Shown: positions 8,135-17,625, numbered from the stretch's first letter. The stretch is DNA of 64,000 nt from Flavobacterium laiguense (GCF_003097655.1 NZ_QCZH01000015.1:1-64000); one strand, 5' to 3'. Made by a program: numbers and translations. The notes: a model not told the origin generated them from the letters alone.

Positions 8135-10675
8135 ATGACACAAAACACTTTTGATGAACATCATGTTTTACATGAATTGAAACATTATCTTCCAACACAA
8201 ACACCTTTGAAAGATTTTATTCATCACAATTCATTGCATGCTTTTCAAAGCACAAAATTTTATGACGCCATTTTCAAGTCCTCTAAAATTTTTGGCCATC
8301 AAGCCACTATGCCACTTTCTGATTTCAGAAAATTATTTAAGTTAGGCAGAATTCGTCCTGAAATTCTTGAAAGCGCCATTGCAAACAGAAAAGAAAACAA
8401 CAAAGTAGAACTTTGGAAAACCTATTTAATATCCAAAGAATATGACGACCACAACGAGCAAAGAATCGGAATGCTTCGTGCCAATTGGAAACAGAAGTAC
8501 CATATTGATTTAGACAATTTGGTGCAACCCTTTTTATTTCGTTTTTTGTGCAGTTATCTGGATCAAGGAATTGCTATTTGGGATTTCCCAATAGGAAACA
8601 AAAGCTTTCTAGAATCAATCAAAGAATTGGAAAAAAATAGCTATACCAGTATTTTTAAAACCAAAAGAGCCAAATCATTATTATTTCAAGAAGGTATTTC
8701 AATCGAACATTTGCTTCAAATTGTTGTTGGGAACGAAGCTTATTATGAACAATATTTATTCGACCAACAATTCAGTCATCGTGGCTGGAGTGGATTAATT
8801 GCATCGGTAGAATCACAACCTGATACTTTATTGAGTCCAAAACAAATTTCTTTGCATGATTTAATAGTTTTTGAATTGCTATTAGAAATAGACAATCTCG
8901 ACAATCAACTTGGAAATAATTGGAAACCTCTTGGAGAAACGACCACTCAAAGTCCTATAAATTTATTTGCAGAAATAGAGAAAACTGAATTGCAAGAAGT
9001 CTTGAAAATTTGGCAAGACGCGTTCGAATGGAGTTATTATGACGAAGTTTTGGCTGGAATTCAACAATTGAGCATTTCCAAAAAGAAAACTGAAGTTGTT
9101 GCCAATCAATCCAAATCGTTTCAAGCCATGTTCTGTATAGATGAACGTGAAGACAGCATCAGACGACACGTTGAAGCCATTGACAAAGACTCCGAGACGT
9201 TCGGGACGCCTGGTTTTTTCACGGTTGAGTTTTATTTTCAAGCATTTGGAGCCAAGTTTTATGACAAATTGTGCCCTGCACCGGTAACACCAAAATATTT
9301 AATTAAGGAATATGATGTTACCGAAAAAAGAGCGCACGATTTATTATACACAAACAAAACCCATCAATTAACAACCGGTTTTTTAAGCACCTTTGTTTTT
9401 GGTTTTTGGTCGGCGTTTAGATTGGTTAAAAATCTATTTTTTCCTCAAAAGGGCCCGGCTATCTCCAATGCTTTTCTGCATATGAACGCCGAAGGAAAAC
9501 TGACGGTAGAAAATAAAAGTATCGATGACATCGAAAACAATCTCCAAATCGGTTTCACTGTCGAGGAAATGGCAACAAGAGTGGCGAGTTTACTAAACGG
9601 AATTGCATTGACTAAAGACTTTGCTCCTATTGTTTATGTCGTGGCTCACGGAAGCAGCAGCGCCAATAATCCGCATCACGGAGCGCACGATTGTGGTGCT
9701 TGCAGCGGTCGTCCGGGTTCCGTAAACGCCCGTGTTTTTGCATTAATGGCGAATAATGTAAAAGTTAGGGAAGTTTTGAAAAACCAAGGAATTGATATTC
9801 CAAATGCCACCCAATTTATTGGAGCATTACACGATACCGCTTCCGATGAAATAGAGTTTTATGATGTTCCTACTTTAAATGCCGATAACGCAAAAAATCA
9901 TAAAATAAACGCAACCACTTTTGAAGATGCTTTGGACTTGAATGCAAAAGAGCGTTCGAGACGTTTTGCCTCTATTGACACCAAAAGTAACATTAAAAAA
10001 GTACGTAAGGCAATCAAACAACGTTCCGTTTCCCTGTTCGAGCCTCGTCCGGAATTAGGACATGGAACAAACACACTTTGTATTGTAGGCAGAAGAAGTT
10101 TAACCAAGGGATTATTTCTTGACCGTAGGGCTTTCTTGAATTCTTATGATTATAAAACCGATTTGGAGGGTAAATTCTTAACTGGAATTATGAAACCGCT
10201 CGGTCCCGTTTGTGGTGGTATCAATTTGGAATATTATTTCTCTAGAGTTGATAATTATAAATTAGGCGCTGGAACAAAATTACCTCATAATGTAATGGGA
10301 CTTTTCGGCGTAGCAAATAGTAGTGATGGTGATTTACGACCGGGATTGCCTTGGCAAATGATCGAAGTACATGATCCCGTTCGACTGATGATTATTGTCG
10401 AACATTTTCCGGATGTGGTTTTAAAAGTCATTCAATCGGTTCCAGAAATGTATGAATGGTTTATCAACGAATGGGTGCATTTATCAGTAATTAATCCAGA
10501 AACAGATGAGTTGTTTTATTTCAAAGAAGGACAATTTGTTTCGTATAAACCGATGACAAACCAAATTCACTTTTTCAAAGATGTACACACCCTTTTGGAA
10601 GATGCCAAAGAAATGGAAACCAACCATATCACACACGCTACACAAGAAAATTTACCAATTTATTTTTATAACTAA
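8135..10675 (+). CDS. dabA: DabA: inorganic carbon uptake subunit (DUF2309)
   Basis: Large cytoplasmic subunit of the DAB system, a carbonic-anhydrase-like protein thought to hydrate CO2 vectorially when driven by DabB. The zinc-site residues described for this family are all found: Cys334 and Asp336 in FCIDERED, His505 in VAHGSSS, and Cys520 in HDCGACSGRPG, with the His-to-Cys spacing (15) identical to the studied protein. The length of 846 aa is usual. A long N-terminal helical part (LKHYLPTQTPLKDFIHHNSLHAF) is also typical. The stop is 2 bases from the dabB start, implying translational coupling. Also called MpsB in staphylococci. Confidence 0.95.
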   Translation: MTQNTFDEHHVLHELKHYLPTQTPLKDFIHHNSLHAFQSTKFYDAIFKSSKIFGHQATMPLSDFRKLFKLGRIRPEILESAIANRKENNKVELWKTYLISKEYDDHNEQRIGMLRANWKQKYHIDLDNLVQPFLFRFLCSYLDQGIAIWDFPIGNKSFLESIKELEKNSYTSIFKTKRAKSLLFQEGISIEHLLQIVVGNEAYYEQYLFDQQFSHRGWSGLIASVESQPDTLLSPKQISLHDLIVFELLLEIDNLDNQLGNNWKPLGETTTQSPINLFAEIEKTELQEVLKIWQDAFEWSYYDEVLAGIQQLSISKKKTEVVANQSKSFQAMFCIDEREDSIRRHVEAIDKDSETFGTPGFFTVEFYFQAFGAKFYDKLCPAPVTPKYLIKEYDVTEKRAHDLLYTNKTHQLTTGFLSTFVFGFWSAFRLVKNLFFPQKGPAISNAFLHMNAEGKLTVENKSIDDIENNLQIGFTVEEMATRVASLLNGIALTKDFAPIVYVVAHGSSSANNPHHGAHDCGACSGRPGSVNARVFALMANNVKVREVLKNQGIDIPNATQFIGALHDTASDEIEFYDVPTLNADNAKNHKINATTFEDALDLNAKERSRRFASIDTKSNIKKVRKAIKQRSVSLFEPRPELGHGTNTLCIVGRRSLTKGLFLDRRAFLNSYDYKTDLEGKFLTGIMKPLGPVCGGINLEYYFSRVDNYKLGAGTKLPHNVMGLFGVANSSDGDLRPGLPWQMIEVHDPVRLMIIVEHFPDVVLKVIQSVPEMYEWFINEWVHLSVINPETDELFYFKEGQFVSYKPMTNQIHFFKDVHTLLEDAKEMETNHITHATQENLPIYFYN

Positions 10676-10677
10676 TT

Positions 10678-12537
10678 ATGGAACAGTTACTTCAATTTTT
10701 TATACTATTGCCATTGTTGGGTTTTATAATCAGTTTATTTTTTAGAAATAGAAATGAAAATGCTATTGCAGGAATTGCAATAACAACAATGGGTTTGCAG
10801 TTAGTTGGTTTATTGTTTTTTATTATTACTTGGGCATCAAACGGCTCAAACATACTTGATATCAAACATTTTACTTTTTACAAAGAAGCCAATGTCGAAA
10901 TATTTATTGACTTGTTTTTTGATAAAATTACCGCAGTCTTTGCATTTGTAGGGACATTAATTACTTTTTTAGTAGCCATTTTTAGTCGGTTTTATTTGCA
11001 TAGAGACAGCGGTTTCAAACGTTTTTTCAATACCTTATTACTATTTTTCTTTGCCTATTCGATAATCATATTCTCAGGTAATTTTGAAACCTTGTTTGTG
11101 GGTTGGGAATTTTTAGGTATTACTTCATTCTTACTGATCATCTTTTACAGAGACCGCTATTTGCCGGTAAAAAACGGTTTGAAAACCATTTCGTTGTATC
11201 GTTTTGCTGACGTTTGCTTGATACTAGCCTTGTGGATGAGTCATCATTTGTGGCATGAGAACATTACTTTCTTGAAATTAAACGATCTGGATTTAGTGTC
11301 AACGCACATTGAAGAACATTCTTATTATGCCTCATTTATTTTGGTTATGATTGTAATTGCGGCATCGATCAAATCGGCACAATTTCCGTTCTCCTCTTGG
11401 TTGCCACGTGCTATGGAAGGGCCAACAACATCGAGCGCCATTTTTTACGGTTCGCTATCGGCCCATATAGGCGTGTTTTTGTTGTTGCGAACTTATCCGT
11501 ATTGGGAAACGATTTTGAGCATTAAAGTTCTTGTGATAGCAATCGGATTAATTACCGCTATAGTTGCCACATTAATAGCCAGAGTACAATCGTCTGTCAA
11601 AACCCAAATTGCTTATGGCTCTATTGCGCAAATAGGACTTATGTTTGTGGAAGTTGCAATGGGTTGGCACTTTTTGGCCTTAATTCACTTTTCAGGAAAT
11701 GCTTTTTTAAGAACTTACCAATTATTGGTTTCGCCATCGGTTTTGGGGTATATGATTCACGATCAGTTTTTTAGTTATGTTCCAAAACAATATGGAAGCA
11801 TCAATAAATTTACAAATTCCATTTATTTATTGAGTTTGAAAGAGTGGAATATGGATGCTTTTCAGTTTAATTTTCTATGGTCTCCATTTAAATGGATTGG
11901 TAGGAAATTAAATATTTTAAGCCATAAAACAGTTCTGATTTCACTGGTCATTATATATCTAATAGGTTTATTTTGTTTTTTAAATGAAGAAATGATTCCC
12001 AAACAACTGGATGAAATTTTACATTTAGTTTTTGCCTTTATCGCGATGCTTTTAATCTTGAAATCATTTGCAAAACGTACCGATGCCATTACCGTTTGGT
12101 TCATGATTATTGCGAGTCAGTTTTACATTTTACTGTCTATTGCATTACTTAATGATGAATATGAATATACCGAGATTTTATTATACATTAGTGGACTTAT
12201 AGGTGCTTCTATTCTAGGGTTTTATTGTTTGCATAAATTGAAAGCAATCGAAAAAAATGTCGATTTGAATGACTTTTACGGCTATAATCACGACCATCCA
12301 AAATATGGATTTTGGTTCTTGATATCTTGTTTGGCATTTGTTGGATTGCCATTTTCCCCAACATTTATAGGCGTTGACTTGATGTTTAATCATATCGAGA
12401 AAGACGAGTATTTACTGATGTTTTTCACCTCCATAAGTTTTTTATTTATTGAAATTGCTGTTTTGCGAATGTATGCTAGGTTGTTTTTAGGGCCAAGCAA
12501 AAAACAAAATCATCCAATAGCATACAGATCATCATAA
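10678..12537 (+). CDS. dabB: DabB: proton-translocating membrane subunit (NuoL-like)
   Basis: Polytopic membrane protein of 619 aa related to NuoL/MrpA-type proton antiporter modules. The conserved core includes ETLFVGWEFLGITSFLLI and SIKSAQFPFSSWLPRAMEGPTTSSAIFYG, which contain the proton-path Glu and Lys residues. Beside DabA it serves as the ion-driven membrane anchor, not as respiratory complex I, because no other nuo genes are present. It is known as DabB or MpsA. It starts 2 bases after dabA and is followed 36 bases later by a carbonic anhydrase. The coding ion (H+ or Na+) cannot be read from the sequence. Confidence 0.93.
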   Translation: MEQLLQFFILLPLLGFIISLFFRNRNENAIAGIAITTMGLQLVGLLFFIITWASNGSNILDIKHFTFYKEANVEIFIDLFFDKITAVFAFVGTLITFLVAIFSRFYLHRDSGFKRFFNTLLLFFFAYSIIIFSGNFETLFVGWEFLGITSFLLIIFYRDRYLPVKNGLKTISLYRFADVCLILALWMSHHLWHENITFLKLNDLDLVSTHIEEHSYYASFILVMIVIAASIKSAQFPFSSWLPRAMEGPTTSSAIFYGSLSAHIGVFLLLRTYPYWETILSIKVLVIAIGLITAIVATLIARVQSSVKTQIAYGSIAQIGLMFVEVAMGWHFLALIHFSGNAFLRTYQLLVSPSVLGYMIHDQFFSYVPKQYGSINKFTNSIYLLSLKEWNMDAFQFNFLWSPFKWIGRKLNILSHKTVLISLVIIYLIGLFCFLNEEMIPKQLDEILHLVFAFIAMLLILKSFAKRTDAITVWFMIIASQFYILLSIALLNDEYEYTEILLYISGLIGASILGFYCLHKLKAIEKNVDLNDFYGYNHDHPKYGFWFLISCLAFVGLPFSPTFIGVDLMFNHIEKDEYLLMFFTSISFLFIEIAVLRMYARLFLGPSKKQNHPIAYRSS

Positions 12538-12573
12538 TTATAATTAATTTTGATAATAATAACTTAAAGAGCA

Positions 12574-13215
12574 ATGAGCGATTTTTATAAAAAAATATTA
12601 GACAACAACAAAGTTTGGGTAGAATCGACATTGGCAAAAGACCCAAACTATTTTAAAGATCTAGCCAAAGGGCAAACTCCACCGTTATTATGGATTGGTT
12701 GTTCAGACAGTAGGGTGCCGGCGAATGAAATCATCGGGGCGAAATCGGGCGAGGTTTTCGTTCATAGAAACATTGCCAATATGGTTATCCATTCGGATAT
12801 GAATATGTTAAGCGTGCTAGATTATGCGGTAAATGTATTAAAGGTAAAACACGTTATTGTATGCGGTCATTATGGCTGTGGTGGGGTCAAAGCCGCAATG
12901 GGTAATGACTCTATTGGGATAATCGATAACTGGATTCGACATATCAAAGACATTTACCGTTTGCATGATAAATATCTGAATTCTATTGAAGACGAGAATG
13001 AACGTTTTAATGCTTTTGTAGAAATTAATGTAAAAGAACAGGTATTCGATTTGGCTAAAACATCCATTATACAATCTGCTTGGAAAAGAGATCAAGACGT
13101 GACCATTCACGGATGGGTTTATGGATTGAATTCAGGTTTTGTGACGGATTTAGGAGTGAATTTTAGTTCAGATAAAGATCTGGATGAAGTATATCAGCTC
13201 AATTTCCCAAAATAA
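12574..13215 (+). CDS. can: Beta-class carbonic anhydrase (second copy, Can-like)
   Basis: 213 aa beta-carbonic anhydrase with Cys43, Asp45 and Arg in GCSDSRVP, His99 and Cys102 in CGHYGCGGVKAA, and the plant/Can-like blocks VFVHRNIAN and WIRHIKDIY. It is not a close copy of the anhydrase upstream of dabA (different subgroup), so the cluster has two non-redundant enzymes. A TAATTTTG box (12545-12552) in the short gap after dabB may give it separate expression. A strong terminator 50 bases after its stop closes the cluster. Confidence 0.95.
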   Translation: MSDFYKKILDNNKVWVESTLAKDPNYFKDLAKGQTPPLLWIGCSDSRVPANEIIGAKSGEVFVHRNIANMVIHSDMNMLSVLDYAVNVLKVKHVIVCGHYGCGGVKAAMGNDSIGIIDNWIRHIKDIYRLHDKYLNSIEDENERFNAFVEINVKEQVFDLAKTSIIQSAWKRDQDVTIHGWVYGLNSGFVTDLGVNFSSDKDLDEVYQLNFPK

Positions 13216-13264
13216 TCGATTGGGTCGTTCTAAACAGTAGATGATTTGTTTTACAATGGTTTAT

Positions 13265-13297
13265 AAAAGGCTGTCTATTTTTTAGACAGCTTTTTTT
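13265..13297 (+). terminator. Terminator closing the inorganic-carbon cluster
   Basis: Stem CTGTCTA / TAGACAG with flanking A and G/C pairing and a run of seven Ts. It also lies just beyond the 3' end of the convergent minus-strand gene and may serve both. Confidence 0.9.
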
Positions 13298-13301
13298 ATG
13301 C

Positions 13302-14525
13302 TTAATCGTCGTTATCTAGATTCTCATTAAATGCCGAAGGCAAAAGAGTTGGTATGAACTTAATTAGAATAGGCAATAATAAGCTACCTCCCGGAAATAA
13401 GAAAATGGTTAGCGATGGTATTGTTTTGCAAATGTCCAGTAACTGTTTTTTTACCTTTTTCTTTTCTTTTTCGTCTAAATCTCTGCGGGTGGAATAAGCT
13501 AAGAGAAGCATTAGTTCTTTGCTTTGAACAATTTCTTTGATTAATCTGGTTTTGTTGCGGGAAATTAGGGTAATAACACTCTGCGTGGTTTGATCGTAAA
13601 AATGTTTTACTGGATTGGAATAATTAAAATAAGGTATTTCTTTTTTGTGTTTAGCTATAAATCCATCCGTGCTGATAATACTATGTTCAACAAACTCTTC
13701 CGAAATAGAAAAGGTTCTGGCTAATGTATGCAAAAAATAAGCTTCGTTATTTTCGATTACGCCATCACTCCATAATGCCATTCCTGCAATATCTACTAAA
13801 TATTTTTTTTCTAATTCATTTGTGAAATACTCTAATTGCAATGCTTCTAAAGTAAGATCCGTATTTTTAGAAAATTTACTGTATCGTATGGAGGCCTCGA
13901 AAAGTTTAATCAACAAATCGTCATATTGTGTTTTATTCGTCTTGATTTTTAGGGCTAGAGTTACTATGTTGACTATAGTTTCCTCAATTTTCTTTAAGTA
14001 CTTTTCGGGTATTGCACCATGAATTAAATATTGACGAAAAGCCAAAACATCAATGAATAACAAAGCGTTGGTAACCAAATGCGAAAAGTTTTTATTGATA
14101 ATGTTTTCATTAGTTTGAACGCGCTCGTCAATTATTTTTTCTAAGGTTAATGATGCAGTATTTTTAGGTAGTATTTTTTTAAATAAATTGAAGCCTTGAG
14201 GGTGCATTTGATTATAAAACACATTGGCTTGTTCTATAAATTTGGCCGAATCATTTTCTTTATTAGTCAAGCAAAAAATGCTGTATAAAGCATTTAATAA
14301 GGCTATTTTAGAAATTTCTTCCTTAAACCAACCTTTGGATTCAATAGGGAAAGTGGTGTCAAATGAAATGATATGTCCGTAGATAAATCCTGTGTTTCTT
14401 AATTTTTGATAAAAAGATTCTTCAGTTTCAGAAACTGTTTGTTCTGATAACTTTTGTTTTATAAAAAACTTATCTATCCAACCGGATGCCGAAGGGTTAA
14501 TCATTGCTTTGTTTTGATTATGCAA
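13302..14525 (-). CDS. LETM1-related protein
   Basis: 407 aa. The C-terminal segment IPSLTIFLFPGGSLLLPILI followed by KFIPTLLPSAF is the hallmark of LETM1-type ribosome-binding/membrane domains; in Bacteroidota such proteins are often annotated LETM1-related biofilm-associated protein. The middle region contains a TerB-like acidic helical part (YLVDIAGMALWSDGVIENNEAYFLHTLART). One membrane hairpin is predicted near the C-terminus. It is convergent with the carbon cluster and shares its terminator. Mitochondrial LETM1 affects K+/H+ or Ca2+ exchange, but no activity is established for the bacterial form. Confidence 0.7.
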   Translation of the reverse strand: MHNQNKAMINPSASGWIDKFFIKQKLSEQTVSETEESFYQKLRNTGFIYGHIISFDTTFPIESKGWFKEEISKIALLNALYSIFCLTNKENDSAKFIEQANVFYNQMHPQGFNLFKKILPKNTASLTLEKIIDERVQTNENIINKNFSHLVTNALLFIDVLAFRQYLIHGAIPEKYLKKIEETIVNIVTLALKIKTNKTQYDDLLIKLFEASIRYSKFSKNTDLTLEALQLEYFTNELEKKYLVDIAGMALWSDGVIENNEAYFLHTLARTFSISEEFVEHSIISTDGFIAKHKKEIPYFNYSNPVKHFYDQTTQSVITLISRNKTRLIKEIVQSKELMLLLAYSTRRDLDEKEKKKVKKQLLDICKTIPSLTIFLFPGGSLLLPILIKFIPTLLPSAFNENLDNDD

Positions 14526-14659
14526 AGCTATGTATTTTTATGGATCAAATTCTATTTTGAATATTTATAAAATGGGTTCTCAAGGTAAATTTTGTGAAAC
14601 CTCGATTTTTGAATTTGAATCAATAAAATTCAGTAACTCAAATTATTTCTAAAATAAAA

Positions 14660-15229
14660 CTAATCTCTCGACTTTTTATTTTGCTTACAAAGTTCAATTA
14701 TTGTGGTAATTCTATTGTTTCTGGTTTCGGCTCTTTTGGCCTGATTGAGCCAATAAAGATAACTTTTTCGATATGAAGGACTGAATTTTTGATAGTTTTC
14801 TAAAGCCATTTGATTTTGATCAAATGCCAATGCCAAGTCTTCTGGAATTATTAAATCTTCAACGGCGTCTAGTGAAGTCCAGGAACCATCTTGCTTTGCA
14901 ATTTCAATTTTGGCCAATCCGCTTTCGTGCATCAGATTGTCATCAATGAGTTTTTCGATATGCGTTTTATTGAGTTTGCTCCAAACACTTTTGTTTTTTC
15001 TGGGAGAGAAAACTTGCTTTCGGCTGTGCTCGTCAAGGTTTTTGACAGTAGAGTCAATCCAACCATAGCAAATAGCTACTTGAACCGCCTCTTCCCAACG
15101 CATACTTTCAAAAGGGCTATTTACTTTATAAAAAATCAAATACACACCAGTTGACGAATGATGATTGTTATGCAACCATTCTCGCCAAGCTGTTGTGTTT
15201 TTAAAATAGTGATGTTCTTTTTCTTTCAA
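14660..15229 (-). CDS. YdeI/OmpD-associated family protein
   Basis: 189 aa soluble protein. The family blocks are WLHNNHHSSTGVYLIFYK, MRWEEAVQVAICYGWIDSTV, RFSPRKNKSVWSKLN-like (here VFSPRKNKSVWSKLNKTHI) and the C-terminal SPSYRKSYLYWLNQAKRAETR. Members are linked in annotation to envelope stress or bacteriocin protection, but the biochemical role is not settled. It ends 17 bases after the upstream SOD gene in transcript order, so the SOD and this gene may form a two-gene unit. Confidence 0.85.
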   Translation of the reverse strand: MKEKEHHYFKNTTAWREWLHNNHHSSTGVYLIFYKVNSPFESMRWEEAVQVAICYGWIDSTVKNLDEHSRKQVFSPRKNKSVWSKLNKTHIEKLIDDNLMHESGLAKIEIAKQDGSWTSLDAVEDLIIPEDLALAFDQNQMALENYQKFSPSYRKSYLYWLNQAKRAETRNNRITTIIELCKQNKKSRD

Positions 15230-15246
15230 GAGAATTTTCTATTGTT

Positions 15247-15774
15247 TTATTTTATAATAGCCGAACAAGCTACTCTTGCGCCTGCATTTCCGGCTGGTTG
15301 AGAAACAAAATCATCTGCACCTTGATGTACAATTAACCCTTTTCCTAGGATGTCTTTTGTTGCATCTTCACCGCCAATAGACCATTCGTCTGTTGTCAGA
15401 GTGATAGTCCCGTTTCCTTTTTCGTCAGCGGTAAAATTACCAATGTCACCTTTATGATATTCTTCTACTCCCCATTTTCCGTGTTTTTTGAATGTTGGGT
15501 TCCAGTGTCCGCCAGCAGAACTTCCATCAGCAGCAGAGCAATCTGATTTTTCATGAATGTGTATGGCATGGATGCCTGGTTGTAGTCCCGAAATTTTGGC
15601 AACAAAAGTTACCTTGCCATTTTTCTCTGTAAAAGTAGCGGTTCCTGTAACTTTGCTATTGCTTTTTGATTCAAACATCAAGTTTAGATTTTTGGAGTCG
15701 CTGGATTTGCTATTGGTCTTACAACCAATGATTACAGCGATAATAATTGCGATAGAAAAAAATATTTTTTTCAT
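15247..15774 (-). CDS. sodC: Cu/Zn superoxide dismutase family lipoprotein
   Basis: 175 aa. The N-terminus MKKIFFSIAIIIAVIIGCKTN ends in a lipobox (IIGC), so the protein is predicted to be anchored to a membrane facing the periplasm. Copper and zinc ligands are visible: HAIHIHEKSDCSAADG, GGHWNPTFKKHG and the late LIVHQGADDF, plus the second Cys near GARVACSAII for the conserved disulfide. It converts superoxide to peroxide and oxygen outside the cytosol. Leader gene of a likely pair with the YdeI-like gene. Confidence 0.92.
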   Translation of the reverse strand: MKKIFFSIAIIIAVIIGCKTNSKSSDSKNLNLMFESKSNSKVTGTATFTEKNGKVTFVAKISGLQPGIHAIHIHEKSDCSAADGSSAGGHWNPTFKKHGKWGVEEYHKGDIGNFTADEKGNGTITLTTDEWSIGGEDATKDILGKGLIVHQGADDFVSQPAGNAGARVACSAIIK

Positions 15775-15847
15775 GTTTTTTTTAAATTGGATTCGATTAT
15801 AAAATTAAGTAAAAAAAAGCGTGCTAAAATTAAAAGTTTCTTAAAAT

Positions 15848-16372
15848 CTATTTAGACTTTTCTCCCACAAAATGATTGGTAGGCGATTTGAATAAAATAT
15901 TAAATGAAGTCAAACTGCCGTAAATGCGAGTGATGTATTGTTGCAATTCTATCTTTTCAATTTCTTCTATTTTGCTGGTATTAATTTTTTGTTCCATCAC
16001 ACGTAAGCGATCCCGAACCATTATGATTTTATGGAAAAAAGTGTCGATTGGAATTTCTTTAGAAGCCAAACCTGCTTGTCCGGGCTCTAAAATCATTTTG
16101 CCACCTTTCCATTTGTCTCCAATAGGCACAATTTCGGAAACATCAGACCATTTCTTCAAAAGGTCTCTTAAACTATTTTCTACTTCCGAAAAACTTACTG
16201 TATCGACTTCGTCTACGGTAGCTTCAATCACTTTAAACTCATCGTTTAATGCTATGGTTTCTAATCCATTTTCTATAAATGTTACCCAATATTCTTTGGA
16301 GGAAACATTCGTGATTACGCCTTTTCCAAATTCGGGATGTTCAATTCGGGAACCTATTCCTAATAGTGTCAT
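15848..16372 (-). CDS. Hypothetical protein with Tudor-like N-terminus
   Basis: 174 aa, no signal peptide. The first 50 residues (GIGSRIEHPEFGKGVITNV, YWVTFIENGLETI) resemble the small Tudor/SH3-like domain seen at the C-terminus of UvrD/PcrA helicases, where it contacts RNA polymerase or nucleic acid. The rest is helical (DTFFHKIIMVRDRLRVMEQKI) with no family I can name. Residues 120-165 form a probable coiled helix pair. Function unknown; a nucleic-acid or polymerase-binding role is inference from the N-terminus only. Confidence 0.6.
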   Translation of the reverse strand: MTLLGIGSRIEHPEFGKGVITNVSSKEYWVTFIENGLETIALNDEFKVIEATVDEVDTVSFSEVENSLRDLLKKWSDVSEIVPIGDKWKGGKMILEPGQAGLASKEIPIDTFFHKIIMVRDRLRVMEQKINTSKIEEIEKIELQQYITRIYGSLTSFNILFKSPTNHFVGEKSK

Positions 16373-16503
16373 AATAGTTGTCTTTTTATACGAAAATAAT
16401 CATACCGTTTTTAATAACCAAACAAGGAGTTAAAATATCATTTTTGCTTTTAAATTTTCGCTATTTTTACAAGACATAATTTCTGACATTTAAAAATGGG
16501 AAC

Positions 16504-16935
16504 ATGAAAAAAACAGCATTATTAGTAGTATTCATTGGCATGACATTGGTTTCATGCACTACAACAAAGTCAACTATGAAAACAGTTTCACTTGAGGGGA
16601 CTTGGGAGTTAAATTATATAACGGGTCCTAGAATTGCTTTTGAAGGATTGTATCCTGAGAAAAAGCCAACAATTAAGTTCGATCTTGCAGCCAATAAAAT
16701 TGCAGGAAACAATAGCTGCAATCAATATTTTGGGGCTTTAATTGTTGATGGAAATAAAATAAATTTTAAAGATGCCAAAATGGGAATGACTATGATGGCT
16801 TGTCAAGGAAATGGAGATTCAGTTTATATGGATACACTAAATAAAATAGAATCATATACGATTACAGATGATGGAAAAACCTTGAATTTTTTGATAGGTA
16901 ATGTTGTGATGATGCGATTTACCCATCAAATGTAG
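16504..16935 (+). CDS. META domain-containing lipoprotein
   Basis: 143 aa. The signal MKKTALLVVFIGMTLVSC ends in a lipobox with Cys18. The META/HslJ-like domain follows: LEGTWELNYITGPRI, PTIKFDLAANKIAGNNSCNQYFG, MGMTMMACQG and a final VVMMRFTHQ strand. META-domain lipoproteins are linked to heat shock and novobiocin resistance in HslJ, but no enzyme activity is known. It is followed closely by a DUF4251 gene on the same strand that seems to have its own promoter. Confidence 0.88.
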   Translation: MKKTALLVVFIGMTLVSCTTTKSTMKTVSLEGTWELNYITGPRIAFEGLYPEKKPTIKFDLAANKIAGNNSCNQYFGALIVDGNKINFKDAKMGMTMMACQGNGDSVYMDTLNKIESYTITDDGKTLNFLIGNVVMMRFTHQM

Positions 16936-16961
16936 TTGGATTTTGGTTTGTAAAGTATAAT

Positions 16962-16969
16962 TAATTTTG
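16962..16969 (+). promoter_or_regulatory. Candidate -7 box (TAATTTTG) for the DUF4251 gene
   Basis: TAATTTTG with a TTTG at 16942-16945 upstream (16-base spacing) and an ATG 22 bases downstream. This placement argues that the ATG at 16991 is the start and that the in-frame TTG at 16967 is part of the promoter. Confidence 0.45.
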
Positions 16970-16990
16970 TCTTATTTAAAATTCAAAGAT

Positions 16991-17500
16991 ATGAAAACAC
17001 CAATTTTATCTTTTTTTCTTTCTTTTTCGATGCTAATTGGTTTTGCACAAGAGAAAACGAAACAGCAAATTAAGGAAGAAAAAAAAACAGCAAAACAAAA
17101 GGAAATTGAAGCGCTTGTTGATTCGAAAGAGTACGAATTTCAGGCTATTACGGCTTACCCTATGGGGGGGAGAAGCATTGACATGATTACAAATCCAAAT
17201 TTTTTGAGATTTAAAAAGGATTCTATTGACAGTGCAATGCCTTATTTTGGAAGGGCTTATAGCGGAGTAGCCTATAGCAGTGGCGGCGGTGGATTGGATT
17301 TTAAAGGTCCAATTCAAGATTATTCCATAAAAAAAGGCAAGAAGGAATATACAATAAGAGCTAAAGTTAAAGGTAATGCAGATTCTTATGACATTCTTTT
17401 GAGTGTCTTTTTTGAAGGAACTGCATCTTTGTCTATAAGTTCAAATAACCGCAGTTCGATTAGTTATAGAGGAAGTATAGAAAAACTAAAAGCGAAATAA
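16991..17500 (+). CDS. DUF4251 domain protein
   Basis: 169 aa from the chosen ATG. The N-terminus MKTPILSFFLSFSMLIGFAQ is a signal peptide, followed by a Lys/Glu-rich linker (EKTKQQIKEEKKTAKQKEIEA), then a beta-rich domain with DSKEYEFQAITAYPMGGRSI and PYFGRAYSGVAYSSGGGGLDFKGPI, characteristic of DUF4251. It is periplasmic or outer-membrane associated; function unknown. The start was chosen because it gives a proper signal peptide and follows a promoter-like box. Confidence 0.82.
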   Translation: MKTPILSFFLSFSMLIGFAQEKTKQQIKEEKKTAKQKEIEALVDSKEYEFQAITAYPMGGRSIDMITNPNFLRFKKDSIDSAMPYFGRAYSGVAYSSGGGGLDFKGPIQDYSIKKGKKEYTIRAKVKGNADSYDILLSVFFEGTASLSISSNNRSSISYRGSIEKLKAK

Positions 17501-17625
17501 TTCTTTCGGTTTTACTGTAGCTTAATTGTGATTTGGGATTTGAAGTAATAGCAGAATTGTACGTGCGTGCGTCTTTGTTTCGGTAAAACTAATTAGTAGG
17601 ATTAGTTTAAAAATAAATAGCTGTT

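Noticed and set aside
10678..12537. Respiratory complex I subunit NuoL
   Set aside because: Directly coupled to dabA, with carbonic anhydrases around and no other nuo genes; DabB is the better call.
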